Below are positions 56,539 through 64,000 of a stretch of 64,000 nucleotides of DNA, piece by piece. Position 1 is the first letter of the stretch; each line of letters starts with the position of its first letter. The notes beneath the pieces are model-generated. The model ran no database searches. It saw only the letters and a list, made by a program, of their open reading frames with translations, and was not told where the DNA came from. The DNA comes from Alphaproteobacteria bacterium (lineage in GTDB: Bacteria; Pseudomonadota; Alphaproteobacteria; Micavibrionales; Micavibrionaceae). Position numbers and translations under genes: made by a program. The stretch is from contig JAJFGQ010000056.1 of the NCBI GenBank assembly GCA_021776075.1, positions 19,871 to 83,870 on the forward strand, read 5' to 3'.

Positions 56539-59400
56539 GTGCAGAATATTCAAGACATTAAAACAAAAGATGTTGTCAAATATATACTGCTTCCCGGTGT
56601 TGTACCGCGGATGAAGGGCTTTGCGCAGTCCGGTTTTGGCTGGTTGGCTCATTTGATGGCAATCATTTATTACTCTGCCCGCTTGCTTCCGGCCGGGCAT
56701 GCTTATTTAAATGCGTCCAATATAGGGAAATTCGGTATACGGCATGTGATCGCCGAAGCCTCCCGTCATCTGGTCATGAAAAAAGAAAATATCGATCAGA
56801 TGATTATTTTTGCCGCGTTGTTAATGGGCTTCATTCTTTTGGTGATGCAGTTCGCTTATATTCTTTTGATGTTCGTTGTTGCCCCGGCTTTTGCGGCCGG
56901 CACCTTTACTTTTACCTCTTTCTTTGTCACGCCAAACCCGACAAATGATATTGCCTATATGCTTCTTGATGCTGTGTTCGGCATTCCCGATCTGTATAAT
57001 TCCTGTGTTGCGAATGTGGCAAAAGCCTGTTCGGATAAATACCCTGTCGGGGCGGGGTTCCCGTCGCCGTTCCATATCGGCCTTCATGCGATGTTCCAGT
57101 TTTACAGTCTTTTGATTTTGATCGTCGCGGTTCTTGTGGTTCTCTATTATGTGCTGGTGACGCTTGGTGAAACGGCCATGACGGGCACACCTTTTGGGAA
57201 GCGGTTTAATACGATCTGGGCGCCTATCCGGCTGGTGGTCGCTGTGGGGCTTTTGGTGCCTGTGAATTACGGCTTGAATTCGGCGCAATATATAACATTG
57301 TTCGCCGCCAAATGGGGATCGAGTTTCGCAACCAATGGCTGGCTTTTGTTTAACGAAACCCTGACAAACGGTGTGGGACAGGCTGATGCTAAACTGATTG
57401 CGCGCCCTGATTCAGTGGATGTGAGTTATCTAATCGAATTTATAAGCGTCGCACGGGCCTGTAAAGTGGCCTATGAATGGACGTATTGGCGTGGATCTGC
57501 TGCTGCGAGTAACTTTATCAGACCGTATCTCGTCAAGGCAGAGCTTGGTGACCCCTACGGTAATCAGGAGGTGACGGCTCCTACTGCACCGAGCTGGGAG
57601 GATGCCTTGGCGTTTTATAATAACGGCGATATTATTATCCGTTTCGGGGAACTGGATATCGGCGACTATTCTAGAAGTAAAGGGGGCGTAAAGCCTTTCT
57701 GCGGTGAGATTACCGTTCATACCGATGATGTGACGCAAATAGGCTCCCGGGAAATGCAGAAAAAATATTACGAACTTGTTGTTGAGATGTGGTTCAATCT
57801 CGACATTGAAGAGTTTGGCAGGATTCTAAATTGTATTTATTTGCCTGTTAGCGAACTCAAATTAATCCCCGCTAATTGTGATAATTTTACGATCGTTGAC
57901 AACAGCCCTAGTGGACCGGGCACAACACCAAACACAGAATGGAAACTCGAAACTGTCGCCTGGGCTAACTTGATTGCGGCCGATTTTGTTTCTGTGGCCC
58001 ATGCGGTGGCGGTGGCGGGCACCGATTTTGCCTTGCCGCAGGAGTTAAAAGACAGGGGCTGGGCCGGTGCCGGGATTTGGTATAACCGGATAGCCCAATG
58101 GAATGGCGCTCTGATGGGGTCTGCCAAAAATGTGCCGTCGCCCAGTCTGATGCCTGAGCCGATGCAAAAAGTACAGGAGGAAAAACGCCAGCATGATGAA
58201 AGTACGGATGCTTTAAATCGTTTTCAGCCTTATCTGAGTGACGGCACGGACATTGATTTTGAAATTGATGGCGAGCGCATGATTGCAAATGTCCTGAATG
58301 GTGCTTACCTCTACTGGCAGGAGAGCGATTCAACCGGCTCGGTGGATACCAAAAGCGGCGGGAATGTCTTTTTTGATACGCTGAATGTTATTTTTGGTCT
58401 GAACGGCTTGTTTAACATGCGCAAGAACAAGGATATTCATCCTCTGGCGCAATTATCGGCGATCGGGAAGGGGATTTTGGAGAGTGCTGTCCGGAATTTA
58501 ATGCTGGCGCTTGCCTTTTCTGTTGGCGGCGGTATGACCGAAGTGCTGGAACAGCATGTAGGCAGTGCCTTTATCGGCGTGGCCAGCAGTGTTTTTGTCT
58601 CGCTCGGCACTGTCGGGCTGACGGTCGGATTCGTTCTTTATTATGTTCTTCCATTTTTGCCCTTTATGTATTTTTTCTTTGCCGTAGGCGGTTGGGTGAA
58701 GGGTATTTTTGAAGCCATGGTGGGTGTACCCTTATGGGCGCTGGCTCATTTGCGGGTGGATGGAAATGGCTTGCCGGGTGATACGGCCATGAATGGTTAT
58801 TTTCTGATTTTCGAGATTTTTATCAGGCCTATTCTGACCGTCTTTGGTCTTTTGGGCGGGCTTATTATTTTCTCGGCCATGGTGCGGGTGCTGAATGATA
58901 CATTTGACCTGGTGGTTGAAAATCTGACCGGATTCGATTGTATGGGCGATTGCGCGAAAGCCGGGAAGGGGTCCGTAACGGCTTTGGGGATGGATTTTAA
59001 ACGTGCCATTCTGGATGAGTTTTTCTTCACAATTATTTATACGATCATCGTTTATATGATGGCGACATCCTCCTTTAAAATGATTGATCAGGTACCGAAC
59101 ACTATTTTGCGCTGGATGGGCTCCGGGGCGCAGACCTTTGGTGATCAAAGCGGTGATGCAACGGAAGGGCTGGTGCAGTACGCGGCCATGGGCGGTAACA
59201 TTGTCGGCGGACAGGTTGTGGGCGCGGCCATGCAGGGTGCAAAAGTTACCGGACAGGGTCTGGGTGCGGCGGCCAAACCGATGAAGAATATCATAGATGG
59301 CATGGCTGAGAGAATGCGGATGGGGGGAGTTGGCGGTGGGCCTAACCCGGCGCCGAGTTCCTTGACGGTGGATAGGGTAAAAGGGCTGCCCGGACCATAG
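56539..59400 (+). CDS. DotA/TraY-like type IVB secretion membrane protein, copy 1
   Basis: This 953-residue polytopic inner-membrane protein resembles DotA of Dot/Icm and TraY of I-type conjugation systems. The diagnostic region (about 700-780) reads LPFLPFMYFFFAVGGW, then IFEAMVGVPLWALAH, GNGLPGD, and EIFIRPILTVFGLLGG, a close parallel to the DotA C-terminal helices. The N-terminus has a cytoplasmic segment of about 85 residues with LLPGVVPR and IGKFGIRHVIAEA. A helix (88-112) follows, ending in a signal-peptidase-like AFA (117-119), and then a large periplasmic domain (about 120-640). It starts at a GTG with AGGA nearby. It is the first of three tandem paralogs. Confidence 0.78.
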   Translation: MQNIQDIKTKDVVKYILLPGVVPRMKGFAQSGFGWLAHLMAIIYYSARLLPAGHAYLNASNIGKFGIRHVIAEASRHLVMKKENIDQMIIFAALLMGFILLVMQFAYILLMFVVAPAFAAGTFTFTSFFVTPNPTNDIAYMLLDAVFGIPDLYNSCVANVAKACSDKYPVGAGFPSPFHIGLHAMFQFYSLLILIVAVLVVLYYVLVTLGETAMTGTPFGKRFNTIWAPIRLVVAVGLLVPVNYGLNSAQYITLFAAKWGSSFATNGWLLFNETLTNGVGQADAKLIARPDSVDVSYLIEFISVARACKVAYEWTYWRGSAAASNFIRPYLVKAELGDPYGNQEVTAPTAPSWEDALAFYNNGDIIIRFGELDIGDYSRSKGGVKPFCGEITVHTDDVTQIGSREMQKKYYELVVEMWFNLDIEEFGRILNCIYLPVSELKLIPANCDNFTIVDNSPSGPGTTPNTEWKLETVAWANLIAADFVSVAHAVAVAGTDFALPQELKDRGWAGAGIWYNRIAQWNGALMGSAKNVPSPSLMPEPMQKVQEEKRQHDESTDALNRFQPYLSDGTDIDFEIDGERMIANVLNGAYLYWQESDSTGSVDTKSGGNVFFDTLNVIFGLNGLFNMRKNKDIHPLAQLSAIGKGILESAVRNLMLALAFSVGGGMTEVLEQHVGSAFIGVASSVFVSLGTVGLTVGFVLYYVLPFLPFMYFFFAVGGWVKGIFEAMVGVPLWALAHLRVDGNGLPGDTAMNGYFLIFEIFIRPILTVFGLLGGLIIFSAMVRVLNDTFDLVVENLTGFDCMGDCAKAGKGSVTALGMDFKRAILDEFFFTIIYTIIVYMMATSSFKMIDQVPNTILRWMGSGAQTFGDQSGDATEGLVQYAAMGGNIVGGQVVGAAMQGAKVTGQGLGAAAKPMKNIIDGMAERMRMGGVGGGPNPAPSSLTVDRVKGLPGP

Positions 59401-59458
59401 TTTCGAGGTAAGAACATAAGGATAAAGCGTTTGATACAAGGAAAGGAGGCATAAATAA

Positions 59459-62224
59459 ATGGATATAACATTCGGAAGAGTAATGAAATACGCTTTACTG
59501 CCGGGGATTTTACCTCGGATCAGGGCGTTTGCCTCTTCCGGTTTTGGTTATGTGTCTTTCTTTATGGCTCAGATATATCGTGCGGCCCGCCTTATTCCGC
59601 CGAATCATCCTTATCTGAACCCGGCCAATATGGGCAAGTTCGGCGTGCGTCATGTGGTTGCAGAGGCGGCGGCGAATCTGACGCTGAAAAAAGAGAATGT
59701 CGATCAGGTTTTTATATTTGTGATGCTGCTTGTCGGGCTTGTGCTGTTATTCGCGCAATTTTGCATGATGGCTCTGGCCCTTTTTGTGCAGTCGGCACAG
59801 GCGGCGCCGCCGATGCCTACGAATTTTTCAGGTTTTTTTGAAACAACACCGCCATTGAACGATATTGCCTTTGTGCTTTTGGACCGGGTGTTCGGTGTTC
59901 CGGATTTCTTTAATTCCTGTGTGGCACAAGAGCTGGAATGTTTTGCCAAACAGGCTGGTGTCATAGCGGGGACGGGCGAAGGTCCTTTTCCCTGGCCGTT
60001 TCATGAAGCTTTGCGCAGCATGATGGAGCTGTATAGTATTGGGCTTCTTGTCGTGGCGATGATTATTTTCCTGTATTTCATTGTCACAATTTTGGCGGAA
60101 ACTGCCGAATCCGGGACTCCTTTTGGCCGGCGCTTTAACCATGTCTGGGCGCCCTTGCGTATGGTGGCGGCGCTGGGGCTTTTGATTCCCGTAGCCAACG
60201 GTTTAAACGCGGCGCAATATATTGTTTTATATGCGGCTAAATACGGTTCCGGCTTTGCCACGAATGGCTGGAATATGTTTATTGATACGGCCGTTGCCGG
60301 TACGCAAACCTTGTTGGGAGAAACGGATCAACTGGTTAGTGTTCCTAATTCCCCTGATATTAATACGCTTCTGGAATTTTTTCTGACGGTGAACACCTGT
60401 ATTGTGGCGCAACATGACACTTACGGGCGGGATATTGATGCGTGGCTGGTGAGAGAAACAGGAGATAATCCATACAACTCAAAGTTCCTTGACGTTGCTG
60501 TGGCAGGGTCGGCGAGTGGTGGCCTTGCTATGACGGCCGGTTTTACGCCGAGTACGACCTATGAGGCGGCTCTGGATTTTTATAATCAGGGCGATATCCT
60601 GATCCGTTTTGGTGAGTTTGAAAGAGGGGCAGACGGGGAACCGATACACGCGGCTGATACTGGTTTTGTCCATCCTTTTTGCGGTGATGTTGTCTTGCAA
60701 ACCCATGATTTGTCTGAACCGGGTTCACTACATATTCAGCGACAATATTACAATATGATTGCCGCGTTTTTGGCGGATCCTTTTTTCCGCACGAATGCGG
60801 TGAATATCTATATGCGCTATGGTGCCGATCCCGAAGACCCGAATGCGCCCCTTCCTACGAATACAGGGTTGGCGCAGGCCCGGCAGGACTGTCTTGATTT
60901 TCTAACACGGGTCATTGCGCAGGGTGTCGTCTTGCAGGTGAGCACGACAACATGGATTGAGGATTTAAGAAGTTTGGGGTGGGCCGGGGCTTCGATCTGG
61001 TACAATAAGGTGGCGCAGATGAACGGTTCCATGGTTGGTGCCGCCGAAGGGATTCCGGCTGTGAAATTATGGCCTGAAATCATGGAGAAAGTTAAAAAAG
61101 AACGGCTGGCCCATGATGGTTTTGTGACAGGGACTGATCGTTTCCGTCCGTATTTATCCGATGGTAAAGCAATCCGGTTGAAGGAAGTGAGCGATACCAA
61201 GATCGCCAAGCCGTTATATCAGGCGAATATTATATGGCACAGTATCTATCAGGCGCCGTCGGGTAATATATTCATGGACGCAATCAAGGCGTTATTCGGG
61301 GTGGATGGTCTTTATAACATACGGGACAATGCGGATAAGGATATTCATCCCCTGGCACAGCTTTCATCGATTGGTAAGGCGCTGGTGGATAGTGCCGTTC
61401 GTAATTTAGGCTATTCCGGTGTGGGGGGCGCTTTGTCTGTTATGAGCATGTTCTCGAACCAGCTTGTAACCTCTGTGTCTATGGCGTCATCCAGCTTTTT
61501 CACGAAGATTGCGATGATCGGTTTATTAGCCGGCTTTATCATGTTTTACGTTCTGCCGTTCCTGCCCTTTATATATTTCTTCTTTGCCGTGGGCGGGTGG
61601 ATCAAGGGCATCTTTGAGGCCATGGTCGGCGTGCCTTTATGGGCACTGGCCCATATTCGTATTGATGGTAACGGATTGCCCGGTGACGCGGCTATGGGGG
61701 GCTATTACCTGATTTTAGAAGTCTTTTTACGGCCGATTATGATTGTTTTCGGTCTTTTAGCCGGGATCGCCATTTTTTCGGCGCAGGTCAGGGTCTTGAA
61801 TGAGATTTGGCAGCAGGTGACGAGTAATCTGGCCGGGTTTGATGCTGTTGTTGATGGTAACAGCCTGACCAAAATTGGTAATTCGACCAATCCCGGCACG
61901 GGGGAAACGGGTAGTCTGGAATTTAAACGTGATCCGCTGGACCAGTTTTTCTATACAGTTATTTATGCCATTGTTGTGTATATGCTGGGCATGTCGTCCT
62001 TCAAGCTTGTGGATCTGATACCAAACCATATCTTACGTTGGATGGGTGCGCAGGCGCAGACCTTTGGTGAGCAAAGCAGTGATCCGGCAGAAAACCTCAT
62101 TCGTAACGTATCTGTCGGTGGCGGTATGATCGGTAGCCAGCTTGGTCAGGCAACGTCGGGTATGAGTGGTGCCATTCAAAATATGTCGCAACGGTCTGCG
62201 GCGGGCAGGGCCGCCGGTGGCTAA
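59459..62224 (+). CDS. DotA/TraY-like type IVB secretion membrane protein, copy 2
   Basis: This 921-residue paralog of the preceding gene has the same order of blocks: LLPGILPR at 13-20, MGKFGVRHVVAEA near 58, first helix (86-110) ending with AQA (113-115), GTPFGRRFNHVWAPLRM, WAGASIWYNKVAQMNG, DIHPLAQLSSIGKA, and the DotA-like LPFLPFIYFFFAVGGW..IFEAMVGVPLWALAH (about 696-735). The Gly/Ser/Met-rich tail differs from copy 1. The periplasmic part is the most diverged. AAGGAGG lies 9 bases before the ATG. The gap to copy 1 is 58 bp, so they form one operon. Confidence 0.78.
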   Translation: MDITFGRVMKYALLPGILPRIRAFASSGFGYVSFFMAQIYRAARLIPPNHPYLNPANMGKFGVRHVVAEAAANLTLKKENVDQVFIFVMLLVGLVLLFAQFCMMALALFVQSAQAAPPMPTNFSGFFETTPPLNDIAFVLLDRVFGVPDFFNSCVAQELECFAKQAGVIAGTGEGPFPWPFHEALRSMMELYSIGLLVVAMIIFLYFIVTILAETAESGTPFGRRFNHVWAPLRMVAALGLLIPVANGLNAAQYIVLYAAKYGSGFATNGWNMFIDTAVAGTQTLLGETDQLVSVPNSPDINTLLEFFLTVNTCIVAQHDTYGRDIDAWLVRETGDNPYNSKFLDVAVAGSASGGLAMTAGFTPSTTYEAALDFYNQGDILIRFGEFERGADGEPIHAADTGFVHPFCGDVVLQTHDLSEPGSLHIQRQYYNMIAAFLADPFFRTNAVNIYMRYGADPEDPNAPLPTNTGLAQARQDCLDFLTRVIAQGVVLQVSTTTWIEDLRSLGWAGASIWYNKVAQMNGSMVGAAEGIPAVKLWPEIMEKVKKERLAHDGFVTGTDRFRPYLSDGKAIRLKEVSDTKIAKPLYQANIIWHSIYQAPSGNIFMDAIKALFGVDGLYNIRDNADKDIHPLAQLSSIGKALVDSAVRNLGYSGVGGALSVMSMFSNQLVTSVSMASSSFFTKIAMIGLLAGFIMFYVLPFLPFIYFFFAVGGWIKGIFEAMVGVPLWALAHIRIDGNGLPGDAAMGGYYLILEVFLRPIMIVFGLLAGIAIFSAQVRVLNEIWQQVTSNLAGFDAVVDGNSLTKIGNSTNPGTGETGSLEFKRDPLDQFFYTVIYAIVVYMLGMSSFKLVDLIPNHILRWMGAQAQTFGEQSSDPAENLIRNVSVGGGMIGSQLGQATSGMSGAIQNMSQRSAAGRAAGG

Positions 62225-62287
62225 CTAGACGCTAACCAGTGATCAGGGCGGTAATGTAATAGCCAGAGGAATAGCCAGAAAAACAAA

Positions 62288-64000
62288 ATGAATGTTCTTG
62301 TAAAACAAACACTTAGATATTCAATGCTTCCGGGTATATTCCCGCGGCTCAAGAGCCTTTTTGCCTCCGGTTTCGTTCATATCGCTGTGTTTATGGCTTA
62401 TGTTTATGCTGCCGTCCGGCTTTTACCTGCCAACCATCCCTATCTGAGTTCTGCCAATGCTGGACAATTTGGAATACGTCATGTGATTGCAGAGGCTAGG
62501 CGTAACCTTACTTTTGACAGAAAAAACATTGATCAGGTTGTTATATTTTTTACCCTGTTGATTGGGATTGTTATTCTGTTTATGCAGTTTGGTCTTCTTC
62601 TTATGGCTCTGACCGTTCAGATAGCTCATGCTGCCGTTGTGATGCCGACTTGTTACTCCTGTTTTTTTGTAACGCCGTTTCCTCTGGATGATATCGCTTT
62701 CACGATGCTGGATTACACCTTTGGTTTTGACGGCCTGTACGGTTCATTTGTTGATGGTTCGCCGGGGTGGCCGACACCCTTTCACGAGGGCCTCCATGCT
62801 TTGTTTCATTTTTACAATATCGGCGTCCTGATCGTAGGTTTAATCGTTTTTCTTTATTTTATTGTTACGATTGTGGCCGAGACAGCGCAATCAGGCACGC
62901 CTTTTGGCCGGCGCTTTAACCATGCCTGGGCACCGGTGCGGCTTATACTGGCGCTGGGGCTGTTATTTCCTTTTACCAATCTGTGGGGCATGAATGGCGC
63001 GCAGCTTATTACGTTGTATGCGGCTAAATGGGGCTCCAGCGTTGCGACAAATGGTTGGACCATGTTTAATGAGATCATTCTTGGTAAACCGACGACAATG
63101 TATCCTGGGGGCCCTGTGCCCGGCGCACCGACAACGCCTTTGGGGCAGCCGGAAACATTGGTCTCTATTCCCAATCCGCCCCATCTGAATACTTTGATAG
63201 AGTTTCTGTTCGTGGCGCAAACCTGTAAGTGGATGGAAAAAAAGATACATGATCGTGATATTGAGGGCTATATCGTGAAGGATGAATTTAATTTTCCTTT
63301 GGCCGCCTTCACTTTTCAGGATGCTTTGGGCCTTAATGCAATCAATAATCTTAACCAGAGTCAGGATATTGTCATTCGTTTTGGTGAAGTGTCTGATTTT
63401 TACAAGCGTGAGCCGGGATGGGTCAGCCCCATTTGCGGTGAAATTATTGTGAACATAAAAGACGAAACGTCGCCGGGAACCATGATACTTCAGGCCGAAT
63501 ATTATAAGTTGATTCAGGACCTCTGGGCAGAGCCGTCTAATGATTTTTATGCTGATAACCTATCTAAAAAGATCACACCGACCTTTGATAAGGACCCTTT
63601 TGCATCAATGCCGACGGCTTCTTTTTTGCAGACCATTATAACGGAATTTAATGATTCTGTGTCAGAGGCCATAGAACTGGCTGTTGAAGCGCAGATTAAT
63701 GCCATTAACCCGAATACAGGTCAAAGCTTCTGGCTGGATGATTTTACCGACAGAGGCTGGGTCGGGGCGGCTTTATGGTACAATAAAATAGCCCAGTTTA
63801 ACGGCTCTCTGGTTGCTGCTGCCTTTAATCTGCCCGTGGCATCGCGTTATCCCTTGGTGATGGAGCGCGTCAGGGATCAGCGCCGGATGACCGGTGAGTT
63901 CCTGTTTGGCCCCGATCGTTATAAGCCGTATTTATCGAATGGTAAATTGGTTGAGTTCCAGAGTGCCGGAGACGTTCACATTGCCATTGCCCTTTATTAT
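62288..64000 (+). CDS. DotA/TraY-like protein, copy 3 (runs off the window)
   Basis: A third paralog is open from the ATG at 62288 to the window edge (571 codons) with no stop. It begins MNVLVKQTLRYSMLPGIFPR, then FGIRHVIAEARRNL, a first helix (86-110) closed by AHA (113-115), GTPFGRRFNHAWAPVRL, and later WVGAALWYNKIAQFNG, as in copies 1 and 2. The conserved C-terminal DotA block lies beyond the window. It has an extra proline-rich insert (about 263-290, GKPTTMYPGGPVPGAP) not seen in the others. No strong ribosome-binding site is visible. The gap to copy 2 is 63 bp. Confidence 0.78.
   Translation, partial: MNVLVKQTLRYSMLPGIFPRLKSLFASGFVHIAVFMAYVYAAVRLLPANHPYLSSANAGQFGIRHVIAEARRNLTFDRKNIDQVVIFFTLLIGIVILFMQFGLLLMALTVQIAHAAVVMPTCYSCFFVTPFPLDDIAFTMLDYTFGFDGLYGSFVDGSPGWPTPFHEGLHALFHFYNIGVLIVGLIVFLYFIVTIVAETAQSGTPFGRRFNHAWAPVRLILALGLLFPFTNLWGMNGAQLITLYAAKWGSSVATNGWTMFNEIILGKPTTMYPGGPVPGAPTTPLGQPETLVSIPNPPHLNTLIEFLFVAQTCKWMEKKIHDRDIEGYIVKDEFNFPLAAFTFQDALGLNAINNLNQSQDIVIRFGEVSDFYKREPGWVSPICGEIIVNIKDETSPGTMILQAEYYKLIQDLWAEPSNDFYADNLSKKITPTFDKDPFASMPTASFLQTIITEFNDSVSEAIELAVEAQINAINPNTGQSFWLDDFTDRGWVGAALWYNKIAQFNGSLVAAAFNLPVASRYPLVMERVRDQRRMTGEFLFGPDRYKPYLSNGKLVEFQSAGDVHIAIALYY

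Noticed and set aside
58732..59439. Open frame of 235 codons on the minus strand
   Set aside because: It is antisense to the conserved C-terminal block of the first DotA-like gene. The composition is His/Arg/Pro-rich, as expected for a shadow frame.

Overview
The window looks like ordinary chromosome of an aerobic alphaproteobacterium of moderate GC. This is inferred from gene content and synteny, not from a marker phylogeny. The pointers are an aa3-type cytochrome oxidase cluster with ctaB, ctaG, coxC, DUF983 and surf1 in the usual alphaproteobacterial order, a 180-kDa-class NAD-glutamate dehydrogenase, the ubiA/rsmE/GCS-like neighbourhood, a ChrR-type anti-sigma with its ECF sigma, an IalB-family protein and a bifunctional PutA. 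DotA/TraY-like proteins together with a LapB-type type I secretion system recall Micavibrio-like predatory or host-associated lineages, but the sequence alone does not settle this.

Layout. 1-7.8 kb: the 3' end of an acetoacetyl-CoA synthetase gene, an RNA methyltransferase, an ECF sigma/ChrR-like pair, an IalB-family protein, an M23 peptidase and an Aas-type acyltransferase/acyl-ACP synthetase. 7.9-16.9 kb: the cytochrome oxidase cluster on the minus strand, containing two His-rich periplasmic proteins and split by a plus-strand pentapeptide-repeat gene. 17-18.9 kb: a small AT-rich cassette of a PG-binding-like protein, a MuF-domain toxin-like protein, a four-helix membrane protein that may be its immunity partner, and a decayed second MuF start. 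18.9-34.4 kb: GCS-like ligase, rsmE, ubiA, NAD-GDH, small membrane proteins, a methyltransferase, an orphan 604-residue protein with an internal duplication, a FAD amine oxidase, and thrS-infC with an ATT start on infC. 34.5-39.7 kb: a complete type I secretion operon (TolC, ABC, HlyD) without its substrate. 39.9-48.8 kb: tadA, a cNMP-EAL phosphodiesterase, purD, putA, xseA and a second exported pentapeptide protein. 48.9-54.5 kb: an operon in which two TerD-family proteins flank a Na+/Ca2+ exchanger, behind a near-consensus promoter that may give a leaderless transcript, and then a large exported orphan. 54.6-64 kb: ettA and three tandem divergent DotA/TraY-like genes, the last running off the window.

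How the genes work together. The oxidase cluster supplies the subunits (CoxB, CoxA, CoxC), heme O synthesis (CtaB), CuB delivery (CtaG) and heme-insertion help (Surf1). The His-rich proteins are plausible copper handlers in the same operon. PutA and NAD-GDH form a proline-to-glutamate-to-2-oxoglutarate route. The TerD/exchanger operon looks like a calcium module. The DotA/TraY genes suggest that a larger type IVB (I-type) secretion locus continues to the right.

The genome is very compact. Nine of the ten convergent gene pairs have stop codons that overlap or lie within 14 bp. No tRNA, rRNA, CRISPR array, insertion sequence or complete prophage was recognised. No gene-free stretch exceeds 300 bases.
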